This document shows positions 48,976 to 58,460 of a stretch of 64,000 nucleotides of DNA, in pieces (the first letter of the stretch is position 1; the number at the start of each line of letters is the position of its first letter). This DNA comes from Vibrio algicola (GTDB lineage: Bacteria > Pseudomonadota > Gammaproteobacteria > Enterobacterales > Vibrionaceae). The notes below the pieces were generated by a model. That model did not search any database. It was not told the DNA's origin and saw only the letters and a program-made list of their open reading frames with translations. Made by a program: the position numbers and the translations under genes. The DNA is taken from NCBI RefSeq assembly GCF_009601765.2, contig NZ_CP045699.1:1364001-1428000 (forward strand). The letters run 5' to 3'.

Positions 48976-50208
48976 ATGAAAAAAACACAATACACACTAC
49001 TTGCCGTTTCTGTACTACTTGCCACGCAAGTCCATGCAGCGGGCTTCCAAGTAGTCGAACATTCAGCATCAGGTTTAGGACGAGCTTTCTCTGGTGCGGG
49101 TGCGGTTGGCGATAATGCCAGTGAAATGTCGGCCAACGCCGCTTCCATGATGCTGTTTGATCGCGCCCAATTTTCTGGTGCGATTTCACTCATTGAGCCA
49201 GAAATTGACATATCAGGAGATTATTCCGCCGATGATGTCGCGCCGGCGGAGGTGGTCCCTGCATTTTATTATGTACAACCAGTTAATTATAATTGGGCTT
49301 GGGGCATTGGCATGTACACCGATTATGGCGTCTCGACCGATTATCCTTCTGATTTCGTAGCCGGTTCAATTTCGGGTAGCACATCTTTAACCACTTTTAA
49401 AATTAACCCGAATGTCGCTTACCGTATCAATGACCAATTTAGTGTCGGTGCAGGGGTAAACTTCGTCTACGCCAAAGCAAAACTAAAACGTACCATGGGA
49501 GCACTTAATCCAACATCACCATCATCTACTTTAATTAAAATGGAAGGCGATACTTTTGGTTATGGCTGGAATGTGGGTGCATTATATGAGATGAATGAAA
49601 ATAACCGTTTCTCTGCTTCGTACAAATCAGCGGTAAAACTTGAATTTGAAGATGGTGACTTTACTGATGGAACCGGCCTGATCACTGGAGTACCAGGTTC
49701 GAAATCCGACGCCGATCTTGATATAGATTTACCCGATATTGTAATCTTATCAGGTTTCCACCAGTTGAATAACCAATGGGCAGTGCACTACAGTTGGCAG
49801 TGGACCAATTGGAGTAAATTTGAAGAAATAACAGCTAAAGGAAATAAATGTAGTAACCCAACACCTATCAGCCCATACCCTGCTGGAACTTGCTTTAATA
49901 AACCAGAAAAATATGAGGACAACCAACGTTGGTCTATTGGTACTACCTATCAACCAACCGATAGTATCATTCTGCGTGCCGGTTTTGCCTATGATGAACA
50001 AGCTGGTGAGCCAACCTTAAGTATCCCTGATAGCGACCGCTATTGGTACAGCGCTGGTATGACTTACCTTTGGACAGAGAACCTATCTTTAGATGCTGGC
50101 TTTACTTATATTGATGGTGGTTCCTCTAACTTTGAAGAAGAAGGCATGAAATTTAAAGCATCTAGCGCCGCTTACATTGGCTCGGTTCAGGTGAACTACA
50201 GCTTCTAA
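48976..50208 (+). CDS. fadL: long-chain fatty acid outer-membrane transporter, FadL family
   Basis: 410 residues. The signal peptide (MKKTQYTLLAVSVLLATQVHA) ends at VHA|AG. The mature N-terminus AGFQVVEHSASGLGRAFSGAGAVGDNASEMSANAAS is the FadL hatch motif, and the protein ends in an aromatic strand (VQVNYSF). It admits long-chain fatty acids, or other hydrophobic compounds, through the outer membrane. Vibrios carry several FadL paralogues, so the exact substrate is open. I start at 48976 (AAGGG upstream), which puts the signal peptide first. It is the natural supplier for the fadE/psrA functions 10 kb away. Confidence 0.88.
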   Translation: MKKTQYTLLAVSVLLATQVHAAGFQVVEHSASGLGRAFSGAGAVGDNASEMSANAASMMLFDRAQFSGAISLIEPEIDISGDYSADDVAPAEVVPAFYYVQPVNYNWAWGIGMYTDYGVSTDYPSDFVAGSISGSTSLTTFKINPNVAYRINDQFSVGAGVNFVYAKAKLKRTMGALNPTSPSSTLIKMEGDTFGYGWNVGALYEMNENNRFSASYKSAVKLEFEDGDFTDGTGLITGVPGSKSDADLDIDLPDIVILSGFHQLNNQWAVHYSWQWTNWSKFEEITAKGNKCSNPTPISPYPAGTCFNKPEKYEDNQRWSIGTTYQPTDSIILRAGFAYDEQAGEPTLSIPDSDRYWYSAGMTYLWTENLSLDAGFTYIDGGSSNFEEEGMKFKASSAAYIGSVQVNYSF

Positions 50209-50232
50209 GCCTCGCTTTATGCATCACCATCC

Positions 50233-50262
50233 AAGCCCACTCACCGCAGTGGGCTTTGTTTT
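50233..50262 (+). terminator. intrinsic terminator of fadL
   Basis: AAGCCCACT pairs with AGTGGGCTT, loop CACCGC, followed by TGTTTTAT. Confidence 0.8.
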
Positions 50263-50368
50263 ATCTATCTAATCTGATCATTTATTTCAGCTTCGCAACC
50301 CACACCCTCTAGCAATATCACCTCGATCTCAGTACCCTACTTTTCTGTTCTCTTTACTGTCTATCATC

Positions 50369-52159
50369 ATGTTTACTTTACGTCCATACCAAGCCGATTC
50401 GGTTAAATCGGTGATCCATTACTTTCGTTCTAATAGCGATCCTGCGGTGATTGTGCTGCCAACAGGGGCAGGCAAAAGTTTAGTGATCGCCGAACTGGCG
50501 CGTTTAGCTAAAGGTCGAGTGTTGATGCTGACTCACGTAAAAGAACTGGTCGAGCAAAATCATGCCAAATACGAAAGCTATTCCACCGATGACCAACCAT
50601 TAAAAGGGTCGATATTTTCCGCAGGGCTGGGGCGCAAAGAAACCGAACAGCAAGTGGTGTTTGCTTCGGTACAATCTGTGGTGCGCAATCTTGATTTATT
50701 TGCCAATCAGTTTTCATTGTTGGTGATTGATGAATGTCACCGCGTGCCCGATAACCCTAAAAGCAGCTACCGTAAAGTCATTTCACATTTGCAAAGCGTT
50801 AACTCTGGGATCAAAATTTTAGGGTTAACCGCCACCCCTTATCGCTTAGGCATGGGTTGGATTTATCAATATCATGTGCGAGGTAAACGTGGCCAAGTTA
50901 AATCACAAGACGCGCGTTTTTTCCGTGATTGTATTTTTGAACTGCCTATCCAGTATTTGCTTGATGAAGGCTTCTTAACGCCAGCTAAAATGATCGATGC
51001 ACCAGTGCTCAGTTATGATTTTTCTCACTTAAAACCCGCTTTAGCTGGACGTTATAAAGAGTCTGAGTTGGATTTGGTGATCGAGCAGTCAAAGCGCGCC
51101 ACGCCGCAAATCGTAGAGCAAATTATTGAGTTATCCGAACACAAGCAAGGGATCATGATCTTTGCTGCCACTGTGCGCCATGCACAAGAAATATTAGGCT
51201 TACTGCCACACGCTCAATCTTCCTTGGTGATTGGCGACACCCACCAACTAGAACGCGACCGCATCATTAACGCGTTTAAAAATAAACAAATCAAATATCT
51301 GGTCAATGTTTCGGTACTGACCACAGGTTTTGATGCGCCGCATGTGGATTTAATCGCTATTTTACGTCCAACCGAATCGGTCAGTTTGTATCAGCAGATC
51401 ATCGGTCGCGGTTTGCGCTTAGCTGAAAACAAGCAAGAATGTTTAGTGCTCGATTATGCCGGCAATAATTACGATTTATATCAACCCGAAGTGGGCGAAC
51501 CCAAACCCGACCCAACAAGTGACACCGTCACCATCCCATGTCCTGCTTGCGGCTTTAATAATACCTTCTGGGGTAAACTCGACAATAACGGCATGTTAAT
51601 TGAACATTATGGTCGTCGCTGCCAAGGCTATTTTGAAGTATTGGATGATGAGGATAAGCCGACCGGCCAGCGCGAACATTGCGGTTATCGTTTTAAAGCT
51701 AAATTCTGTGGCGAATGTGGCGCTGATAACGACATTGCCGCGCGTATCTGCCACCAATGCGATGCCACCTTAGTTGACCCAGATAAAAAGCTGCGCGATG
51801 CCTTAAACCTTAAAGATGCGTTAGTGTTTGAATGTACCGACATGCAGCTGGATGTTCATAAGGACAACAACGGTAAGTCGCAACTTAAAGTCAGCTATTT
51901 AGGCGAATCAACCGAGCAAGACCAACACGCTCAAGTACATGAATTTTGGTCTTTAACCACTAAAAAGCAAAAGCAGAACTTTGCCGAACAATTTGTACGC
52001 CCCCATCTTGCTGATAGGCATCGCGCGTTTGAACAAAGCTCTCCGACTCAAGTGGTTAACCATCAGCATCGCTTTCGATTGCCATTATTTATTATTGCCA
52101 GAAAGGTCGGTCGATTTTGGAAAATAAGAGATAAGATTTTTTCAGAAGAATTGAGTTAA
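50369..52159 (+). CDS. radD: superfamily 2 helicase RadD (YejH)
   Basis: 596 residues. Walker A VLPTGAGKS is near 31-39, DECH near 121, motif III GLTATPYR near 155, and motif VI QIIGRGLRLAE near 352. A C-terminal zinc-binding region has at least eight Cys/His ligands (CPAC, CQGY, HCGY, CGEC, CHQC between about 390 and 470). In E. coli, RadD aids repair of radiation damage and acts with RecA and SSB. Its place upstream of rplY matches E. coli. Confidence 0.92.
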   Translation: MFTLRPYQADSVKSVIHYFRSNSDPAVIVLPTGAGKSLVIAELARLAKGRVLMLTHVKELVEQNHAKYESYSTDDQPLKGSIFSAGLGRKETEQQVVFASVQSVVRNLDLFANQFSLLVIDECHRVPDNPKSSYRKVISHLQSVNSGIKILGLTATPYRLGMGWIYQYHVRGKRGQVKSQDARFFRDCIFELPIQYLLDEGFLTPAKMIDAPVLSYDFSHLKPALAGRYKESELDLVIEQSKRATPQIVEQIIELSEHKQGIMIFAATVRHAQEILGLLPHAQSSLVIGDTHQLERDRIINAFKNKQIKYLVNVSVLTTGFDAPHVDLIAILRPTESVSLYQQIIGRGLRLAENKQECLVLDYAGNNYDLYQPEVGEPKPDPTSDTVTIPCPACGFNNTFWGKLDNNGMLIEHYGRRCQGYFEVLDDEDKPTGQREHCGYRFKAKFCGECGADNDIAARICHQCDATLVDPDKKLRDALNLKDALVFECTDMQLDVHKDNNGKSQLKVSYLGESTEQDQHAQVHEFWSLTTKKQKQNFAEQFVRPHLADRHRAFEQSSPTQVVNHQHRFRLPLFIIARKVGRFWKIRDKIFSEELS

Positions 52160-52163
52160 CATC

Positions 52164-52192
52164 TTGCTCAATAAACTCTGCAATGGTAGTAT
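52164..52192 (+). promoter_or_regulatory. rplY promoter
   Basis: TTGCTC at 52164-52169 and TAGTAT at 52187-52192, spaced 17 bp, directly after radD. The predicted start near 52199 gives a leader of about 105 nt. Confidence 0.55.
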
Positions 52193-52202
52193 CCGCGCTC
52201 GT

Positions 52203-52268
52203 TTCAAGCCTTATTGTTGATCAATAATCTTGAAGCAACGCTTAATCACTAGGTCGCTATGTGATTAA
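52203..52268 (+). promoter_or_regulatory. structured rplY mRNA leader (two stem-loops)
   Basis: Hairpin I pairs TTCAAG with CTTGAA and TTATTG with CAATAA (52203-52234). Hairpin II pairs TTAATCAC with GTGATTAA (52242-52268). In E. coli the rplY leader also folds into hairpins that L25 binds to repress its own translation, so an autogenous control element is likely here. Confidence 0.6.
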
Positions 52269-52303
52269 ACATCTTTTAATTTACTAATTTGAGAGTAAAT
52301 ACT

Positions 52304-52582
52304 ATGAAATTTGAAGCAGTAGTACGTACTGAACTAGGTAAGAGTGCGAGCCGCCGCCTACGTCTAACTGGACAATTCCCTGCAATCATCTACGGTGGTG
52401 AAGCAGCTCCAGTATCTATCGCATTGATCCACTCTGACGTGATCAACCAAATGGATAAGCCTGAGTTTTACGAAGCAATCACTCTAGTAGTTGATGGCAA
52501 AGAAGTAAAAGTTAAGCCACAAGACGTTCAACGCCACGCATTTAAGCCAAAAGTTGAGCACATGGATTTCATCCGCGTTTAA
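52304..52582 (+). CDS. rplY: 50S ribosomal protein L25
   Basis: 92 residues, the short single-domain L25 of gamma-proteobacteria (94 in E. coli), which binds 5S r[34 protein letters not shown] is the family N-terminus and [16 protein letters not shown] the end. The ATG at 52304 has GAGAG upstream; the frame extends to a TTG five codons earlier without need. Codon use is that of a highly expressed gene. The structured leader suggests feedback control. Confidence 0.96.
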   Translation: MKFEAVVRTELGKSASRRLRLTGQFPAIIYGGEAAPVSIALIHSDVINQMDKPEFYEAITLVVDGKEVKVKPQDVQRHAFKPKVEHMDFIRV

Positions 52583-52683
52583 GATCCCATCTTAGATTCG
52601 TTTAAATCCACCTTTTGCATAAAAGGTAAAATGAGACTCGAATTTACCACTCGATGCTCAGGCTAGAAATAGCAAGAAACATA

Positions 52684-52714
52684 GAAAGCCCGATGCTACC
52701 AACATCGGGCTTTC
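52684..52714 (+). terminator. intrinsic terminator of rplY
   Basis: GAAAGCCCGATG and CATCGGGCTTTC form a 12-bp stem with a 7-nt loop, then GCCGTTTT. The T-run is late, but the stem is strong. Confidence 0.75.
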
Positions 52715-52798
52715 GCCGTTTTGCAATCCCATCATCGTTTGTTCTATTGCTTTGTACTATTTCTTTGTAGTATTGCTTTGTGCTATTTCAATTCGCCT

Positions 52799-53077
52799 TT
52801 AAAACAAACTCCCTTGCGGCGGCAGTTCTTCCTCTTCGACTTGAGTGATTGGAATGCTGTTTTTTTGATTACGCTTTTGATTTCGCAATGCCAGTTGCTG
52901 GCGGTAGTAACGTTGTTTACACAGTTTGATAATGTGACGTTGCTCGGCAGCAGTGTAGGCGAGCCAGTTAAAGCGCTCCTCACGTTTACGCATGCAACCT
53001 TGGCAATAACCTTTAGCATCCACGCTACACACGCCAACACAAGGACTGGGGACAGTAAAAAATTCAAGTTGCTCCAT
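52799..53077 (-). CDS. DUF1289 family protein
   Basis: 92 residues. The N-terminal half is the DUF1289 domain: PCVGVCSVDAKGYCQGCMRKREER near 12-35, a four-cysteine CxxxC...CxxC set likely to bind zinc or an Fe-S cluster. The C-terminal part is basic, then acidic (EEEEL), and probably disordered. GAGG precedes the ATG. It is convergent with rplY. The function is unknown. Confidence 0.82.
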   Translation of the reverse strand: MEQLEFFTVPSPCVGVCSVDAKGYCQGCMRKREERFNWLAYTAAEQRHIIKLCKQRYYRQQLALRNQKRNQKNSIPITQVEEEELPPQGSLF

Positions 53078-53290
53078 ACCACCACCTCATCCGTTGCGTC
53101 TATTTTTTAAGCCTAGCGAAGATTTAACATACCTTTATTTATTGAGTATAAAACAATCGTTAAGTAAACGAATGTTAATATAACGATTGTTTTGCTATTC
53201 ATCGGCTTGATTTTTATTATACTTTAGCTTGCTTTATCGCTTAGCTGTATTTATGCCATCTAAGCGATCGCCTATTGTTCGGAGATCACC

Positions 53291-53728
53291 ATGAAAAAAA
53301 TTATTCCTTTGGTTAGCTTATCGTTATTACTGGCTGCCTGCTCTTCTCAAGACAAAGTCAGCATGGTTACCCCAAGTGACTTGCAGCATCATCACTGGGA
53401 ATTAAGCGAAATAGATGGTACGCCGGTCGCTGAAAATAAATTTGGCCAAGTGCCTGATATTGAAATTGGTGAGAACATGAACTCACACGGTTCTACTGGT
53501 TGTAATTCTTACCGTGGCATGGCGGAAATTAATGCTGAAACGGGCGAGTTTCGTATTAGTAAAATGGCGATGACCATGAAGATGTGCCAAGGCGATGCGA
53601 TGACCACTGAGCGCGCTGTCGCCAGTACGCTATCGGCTTGGAGCACCATTGATCTTAACAAGCAAAGTTTAGAGCTTTCAAATGATGAACATACGCTGAC
53701 TTTTGTGTTAAAAGACTGGGTGCAATAA
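53291..53728 (+). CDS. hslJ: HslJ-like META-domain lipoprotein
   Basis: 145 residues. A lipoprotein signal ends in LLAACS, with the lipidated cysteine at 17. The META domain follows: LQHHHWELSEIDGTPV near 31-46, the diagnostic GSTGCNSYRG near 68-77, and the second cysteine in MAMTMKMCQG near 100. E. coli HslJ has the same layout and length and is linked to heat shock and novobiocin tolerance. GGAG precedes the ATG. It is a single gene. Confidence 0.85.
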   Translation: MKKIIPLVSLSLLLAACSSQDKVSMVTPSDLQHHHWELSEIDGTPVAENKFGQVPDIEIGENMNSHGSTGCNSYRGMAEINAETGEFRISKMAMTMKMCQGDAMTTERAVASTLSAWSTIDLNKQSLELSNDEHTLTFVLKDWVQ

Positions 53729-53810
53729 CCAATAACAGCATTTATACGACTCAATATAAATGGTTAATAGATTGCTTTATATTTAATAATAGTGGTTTAT
53801 CTTAGCATCG

Positions 53811-53857
53811 AAAAAAAGGTCCGAATTTACGGTTAAAACGTAAACTCTGACCTTTTT
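53811..53857. terminator. bidirectional terminator
   Basis: An outer pairing AAAAAGGTC/GACCTTTTT and an inner TTTACG/CGTAAA form a long stem between hslJ and the truncated DUF1214 gene, T-rich in both directions. Confidence 0.85.
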
Positions 53858-53901
53858 ATTTCCGGTTTCTTAATATCTTAGCCACTTGACTGATTCGCGT
53901 T

Positions 53902-54714
53902 CTACTTTACTAAAGTAAAATCTGGCATCACAAAGGTTTTATTATGCAGTTCTTTCGTTGCGCCATAGTAACGGAACGTTGGTAATGGACGTTTACCGGC
54001 GGTTGGGATCCAGTTCTCTTCAAATCCTTTTGGCGCTTTTGGGTCCACATAAAGTGTTACGCTACCGTCGCTATTTTTCTTCATTTTATCCATATCGTAT
54101 GAAGATAATGTAGTCCTCGAGGACGGGGTATAAATAAATGAGAAGGTGGCGCGATCATAAACCGTTAATGCCCAGAATTGTTTGACCGGCATATTCGTCG
54201 GTACGGTGACTTTATACAGCTTACCTGCTTCCAACTTATTGCCATCGGCATCATCCATTGCGGCTAAGTACCAATTGGCTGGTGTATCGCTTAGTACTTT
54301 CGGCACATAGGTACACCATACGTATTGAGCCGCACGCGCGGTTATATCAATACTGTCATCGTATGTGAATGAAAAACGCTTATTGGCATCAGATTGTAGT
54401 AATGATGCGTAGTGACGATTCGACCAGAAGAAAAAACGCTTCGGTGGATTATCATACCAATGCTGCACATAATACCAAGCATCAATGGCCCCTTGGCGCA
54501 TGGCTTTTTTAGTGATAGCATCCGGTGCAAAAGGCTTACCCTTCTCTATTCCAAGAGATTTCAGCATCCCCATCATCACTTTATCTTGCTCTTTTACCGG
54601 CTCAACCGAGACGATATCATAGAGATTTTGGAAATGACGCTCATCAAAGAATGGTAAGGTCGGGTAGCGTTTATTAATTGGATCGATAAAGCGTTGTTTC
54701 GGTGGATTTGCCGC
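53902..54714 (-). pseudogene. 5'-truncated DUF1254/DUF1214 gene
   Basis: The leftward frame encodes 271 residues, open from an in-frame stop at 54715-54717 (amber). The last 225 residues carry the DUF1214 domain: NWYLAAMDDADG, then PVKQFWALTVYDRATFSFIY, and the end ENWIPTAGKRPLPTFRYYG. Residues before the first possible start (GTG at 54579) still read as protein (AANPPKQRFIDPINKRYPTLP), so homology runs up to the stop and then ends. The N-terminal DUF1254 domain and signal peptide that normally precede are absent. The gene is probably dead; a shortened protein from the GTG is possible. Confidence 0.7.
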
Positions 54715-54876
54715 CTAGATATCTGGTATTAAAAGCCTCACTTATTACAAGGGAGATCAACGTATCATATTTTCAAATATTCAAATTCAATGTTAACTCT
54801 ATGTTATTAGTGCTGACTTTTACTGATATTTACGTTATTTTGGTTTATTCCCTCGACTTGATATAAGGTGATTTGA

Positions 54877-55632
54877 TTGTTGAAGTCTATTTTCATTCTA
54901 CTTATCGTCCTTGTCTTACCCGCTCAAGCCTGTGAAATCACTCAAGCCAGTGTGTATTCCGATCAGCAACTTTCACAAAACTGCCAGCTGAACATTTTTG
55001 ATCATACCAATCAAAGCATTGCCAAAAAATCAGTCTATTTTGTACAGTTTAAGTATGTTGATATCGCCAGTTATGAAAAACTAAAAATGCAATATCAACA
55101 AAAACACGGCTTACCTCAAACCCATCAACTTTTTAAACAAGGCTTTCGCCTTTTTATTGGCCCTTTGGCATTGAGCGATGTGTATCGAGTGCAAGCCATT
55201 ATGCATTCTTTCGGCTATAAAGATGCCTTAATTAAATATACCCCACTGACCAATATCACATTGATCAAAAGTAAATCATCGGTGAAAATATTGCCTCAAA
55301 TGCTATTGGTGCAACAACAAGCTAAGACTCATTTATTGTTACCCATCTATGGCAACCAATATCAAGGAAATGTGACTCACTATAATGACACCAACTTAGG
55401 GCTATTTACCTATCAACAAGCTCAAGAAGTGTGTCGCAGCGCCGATGCCCATATTGCTAATTTCAGTGATTATAAAGCGCTATTATCCGACACGAAATTT
55501 GTAATTGAGTATGCAGCTAAATCACAATTCTGGCTCACATCCAATGAAACGATTCGTCGGATTAATAATAAAATCGATGTTCGCCAACACCTGTCCCCTA
55601 TTCGCTTTAATGTTATTTGTGCCACTCAATAG
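54877..55632 (+). CDS. secreted SPOR-like protein of unknown function
   Basis: 251 residues, starting at a TTG with AAGGTG six bases upstream. The signal peptide (LKSIFILLIVLVLPAQA) ends before CEITQ. Residues about 52-122 (VYFVQFKYVDIASYEKLKMQ... then FRLFIGPLALSDVYRVQAIMHSFGYKDA) have the spacing of a SPOR domain, which binds denuded septal peptidoglycan. The C-terminal part (TYQQAQEVCRSADAHIANFSDYKALL) loosely resembles a lectin-type fold. The protein has four cysteines. It is not a family I can name with confidence. Confidence 0.6.
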   Translation: MLKSIFILLIVLVLPAQACEITQASVYSDQQLSQNCQLNIFDHTNQSIAKKSVYFVQFKYVDIASYEKLKMQYQQKHGLPQTHQLFKQGFRLFIGPLALSDVYRVQAIMHSFGYKDALIKYTPLTNITLIKSKSSVKILPQMLLVQQQAKTHLLLPIYGNQYQGNVTHYNDTNLGLFTYQQAQEVCRSADAHIANFSDYKALLSDTKFVIEYAAKSQFWLTSNETIRRINNKIDVRQHLSPIRFNVICATQ

Positions 55633-55642
55633 TTCCCCCACT

Positions 55643-55675
55643 AAAAACACCGCAGCTATTAACTGCGGTGCTTTA
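55643..55675. terminator. bidirectional terminator between the SPOR-like gene and metE
   Basis: CACCGCAG pairs with CTGCGGTG over a 7-nt loop, with TTTTT on the leftward side (for metE) and CTTTATT on the rightward side. Confidence 0.8.
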
Positions 55676-55717
55676 TTGCTCTCTAATTGTGACAATTAGG
55701 CTTTAATATAAATGTGG

Positions 55718-58132
55718 TTAGCTTAATTCTGTCTCTAACTCTTCGGCCTTAACCGTATCGGTCACTTGATAGAGTTGACGTAATGTTTTAGCCGCAGCGA
55801 CCATATTTTTTAATGACGCTTCGGTTTCTGTCCAGTTACGGGTTTTTAATCCGCAATCTGGATTGACCCATAAACGCTCAATCGGAATTTTAGTGGCGGC
55901 CGTTTTTAATAAACTCACGATCCATTGTTGGCTTGGAATATTAGGCGAATGGATATCGTAAACCCCCGGTCCAATTTCATTAGGGTAATTAAATTCTTCA
56001 AACGCTTTTAATAACGCCATATTTGAACGCGAGGTTTCAATCGTGATCACATCGGCATCTAACGCGGCAACTGAATCGATGATCTCATTAAACTCGCTGT
56101 AACACATGTGGGTATGAATTTGAGTTTCTGGTTTCGCGCTGGAAGCTGATATTTTAAATGCGTCCACTGCCCAGTCTAAATATGCTTTATGATCGCGTTT
56201 TTTCAGTGGCAACCCTTCACGAATAGCTGGCTCATCAATTTGAATAATATTAATTCCCGCTCGCTGTAAATCCTCGACTTCATCACGTAGGGCAAACGCC
56301 AGTTGGTCGGCAATTTGTTTGCGAGTGATATCTTCGCGTGGAAAAGTCCAACAAAGGATCGTCACCGGACCGGTCAGCATGCCTTTCATTTGCTTTGAGG
56401 TGAGAGATTGCGCGTATACCGACCAATCAACTGTTATTGATTTTTCACGCTCGATATCGGCCACAACAATGGCCGGTTTTACGCAGCGTGAACCATAGCT
56501 TTGTACCCAGCCAAATTGAGTCACTTGGAAGCCGGCAAGATTTTCGGCAAAATATTCCACCATGTCGTTACGTTCGGCTTCACCATGCACTAAGACATCA
56601 AGATCTAACGCTTCTTGGCGTTTAACCGCATCTTGAATATGGCCTTTTAATGCTTGCTGATAATCATCCGCATTTAATTGACCACGGCGAAATGCACTGC
56701 GTTGCTGACGAATGTCGGCGGTTTGAGGGAAAGATCCAATGGTGGTGGTCGGCAATAAAGGCAAACCTAACACTTGCGCTTGATGCTGAGCACGCTCGGG
56801 ATAACTGGCACTGCGTTGGGTTAGCGCCTTGGTTAATCCCTTTAAGCGTTGCTGAACTTGAGGTTTATTAACATGCGTGGCGGTTAAGCGATCTTTAATT
56901 GGCTGACTGTAAGTGGCACAAGCTTCAATGGCATGTCCATTTCCATCGAGTGCCGCCCCTAGCAAACTCACCTCATTAAGTTTTTGTTTCGCAAACGCAA
57001 ACCAACTTTTTACTTCTTCACTGAGATCCGTTTCAAGCTCTAAATCAATCGGACTGTGCAATAATGAACACGAGCTTGCTACCCATAATTTATCTCCACG
57101 TTGCGCTTTGACTGGTTGCAGCTTTTCAAGCCAAGTTTGCAGATCGGCGCGCCACACATTTCGCCCATTGATCACCCCGACCGATAACACCCAATCTTGT
57201 GGGATCGCAGCATTAACCGCTTCCAGTTGTTGTGGTGATGCCGATAAGTCAATATGCAAGCCATCAACATTAAGCTCCACAATTTTGGCTAAGTTATCTT
57301 CCACCGAATCAAAATAAGTGGTTAAGAGGATTTTCACATCACTTTGTAAGATCTGATACGCCAATTTGAAAGCATTTGACCATTTATCCTCTAACTCTAA
57401 ACTTAAGATTGGCTCATCAATTTGTACCCATTCCACCCCGAGTGATTTTAGTTTGCTCAAGATCGCTTGATAGGCCGATAATAACCGTGGTAATAGGCTT
57501 AATCGATCAAAGCCATTGTCAACTTCTTCAGCATTAATTTCTTTGCCTAGATACAAATAGCTTAATGGCCCAAGTAACACTGGTTTAACCTTGTGACCGG
57601 CTTGAATGGCTTGGTTTACTTCTTCAAATAATTGCGGCCAACTGACTTGAAAACTGTCCTCTTGACTAAACTCGGGCACGATGTAATGGTAATTGGTGTT
57701 AAACCATTTGGTCATGTCACCGGCGGCCGCGCCATTATTATCACCCGCATGATCAGAGCCATGCACAGAGCCACAACCACAACTGTCGCCTTCTGAGGCC
57801 GATTGACCACGCGCCACTTTAAATAAGGTATCTAAATCAGGGAAACCACCGTTAGAATGTCTGGCCGGAACATGTCCGAGTAACAAACTGGTGCTTAATA
57901 CATGGTCATACCAAGCAAAATCGCCCGCCGCCACATAGCTTAATCCACTAGTCGATTGATCATTCCAATGACGTTGGCGTAAATCACTGCCGACTTGTTT
58001 GAGTTGGGCTTGATTGATCTGCCCTTTCCAATATTGCTCTTGGGCAAATTTAAGTTCACGTTTGTCTCCCACTCGCGGATAGCCAAGAATGTGAGTAATG
58101 GTTTTATTAGTTGAATGCGTTGAAGTTGTCAT
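55718..58132 (-). CDS. metE: cobalamin-independent methionine synthase
   Basis: Transfers a methyl group from methyl-tetrahydropteroyl-triglutamate to homocysteine. 804 residues against 753 in E. coli. The C-terminal zinc site is intact ([11 protein letters not shown] near 692 and NPDCGLKTR near 770). The N-terminus [23 protein letters not shown] is typical. An extra loop of about 18 residues at 110-139 contains C118-G-C120 and H124, H128, a Cys/His cluster absent from E. coli MetE. Divergent from metR, with MetR- and MetJ-type sites between them. Confidence 0.94.
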   Translation of the reverse strand: MTTSTHSTNKTITHILGYPRVGDKRELKFAQEQYWKGQINQAQLKQVGSDLRQRHWNDQSTSGLSYVAAGDFAWYDHVLSTSLLLGHVPARHSNGGFPDLDTLFKVARGQSASEGDSCGCGSVHGSDHAGDNNGAAAGDMTKWFNTNYHYIVPEFSQEDSFQVSWPQLFEEVNQAIQAGHKVKPVLLGPLSYLYLGKEINAEEVDNGFDRLSLLPRLLSAYQAILSKLKSLGVEWVQIDEPILSLELEDKWSNAFKLAYQILQSDVKILLTTYFDSVEDNLAKIVELNVDGLHIDLSASPQQLEAVNAAIPQDWVLSVGVINGRNVWRADLQTWLEKLQPVKAQRGDKLWVASSCSLLHSPIDLELETDLSEEVKSWFAFAKQKLNEVSLLGAALDGNGHAIEACATYSQPIKDRLTATHVNKPQVQQRLKGLTKALTQRSASYPERAQHQAQVLGLPLLPTTTIGSFPQTADIRQQRSAFRRGQLNADDYQQALKGHIQDAVKRQEALDLDVLVHGEAERNDMVEYFAENLAGFQVTQFGWVQSYGSRCVKPAIVVADIEREKSITVDWSVYAQSLTSKQMKGMLTGPVTILCWTFPREDITRKQIADQLAFALRDEVEDLQRAGINIIQIDEPAIREGLPLKKRDHKAYLDWAVDAFKISASSAKPETQIHTHMCYSEFNEIIDSVAALDADVITIETSRSNMALLKAFEEFNYPNEIGPGVYDIHSPNIPSQQWIVSLLKTAATKIPIERLWVNPDCGLKTRNWTETEASLKNMVAAAKTLRQLYQVTDTVKAEELETELS

Positions 58133-58155
58133 AATGAATATCCTTATCTAAATAA

Positions 58156-58171
58156 ATCCGTCTGGATGGCT
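58156..58171 (-). promoter_or_regulatory. weak MetJ-like box pair near metE start
   Basis: Two adjacent 8-mers on the leftward strand, AGCCATCC and AGACGGAT, match the MetJ box AGACGTCT at 5 and 6 of 8 positions, 24 bp before the metE start codon. Suggestive only. Confidence 0.3.
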
Positions 58172-58225
58172 AAATAATCCCTTTTCACAGCAACATGAGC
58201 AATGTCTATAAATTCACAATCAATA

Positions 58226-58238
58226 TGAATTTTTTTCA
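58226..58238. promoter_or_regulatory. MetR-binding site in the metE-metR spacer
   Basis: TGAATTTTTTTCA fits the MetR consensus TGAA-NNTNN-TTCA at every fixed position. It lies between the divergent metE and metR, where MetR activates metE with homocysteine in E. coli. Confidence 0.75.
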
Positions 58239-58265
58239 TAAATAGAGCGTTCCCCATCCATTTTT

Positions 58266-58281
58266 GGACATCTAGACGTTT
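58266..58281. promoter_or_regulatory. MetJ operator (two tandem met boxes)
   Basis: GGACATCT and AGACGTTT are contiguous 8-mers matching AGACGTCT at 6 and 7 of 8 positions, the tandem arrangement MetJ needs. They lie in the metE-metR spacer. Confidence 0.65.
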
Positions 58282-58338
58282 ACAACCAAGCCTGAAACCA
58301 GTAGCTTGTTAAAACAGAGCACTTATGAAAATAAATCG

Positions 58339-58406
58339 CTCAGTAAAATAGATCTCTTGGTACAACAGGTCACTTGGTAAAACAGGTCACTGAGTAAAAA
58401 ATCAGC
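58339..58406. repeat. four degenerate 17-bp tandem repeats upstream of metR
   Basis: Units of exactly 17 bp begin at 58339, 58356, 58373 and 58390. The middle two, CTTGGTACAACAGGTCA and CTTGGTAAAACAGGTCA, differ at one base; the outer two keep C-T-x-x-GTA-x-AA-x-A. The array ends 54 bp before the metR ATG. Confidence 0.75.
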
Positions 58407-58460
58407 CTGATAAACAAAGCACGGATAAATCAATCGAAAACAACAGATTAAGGATGATCA

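Noticed and set aside
48914..49211. Leftward frames overlapping the start of fadL
   Set aside because: They are antisense to the fadL signal peptide and hatch region and have no supporting features.
58339..58406. Possible CRISPR array
   Set aside because: The repeats are 17 bp, contiguous, without spacers, and there are no cas genes in the window.
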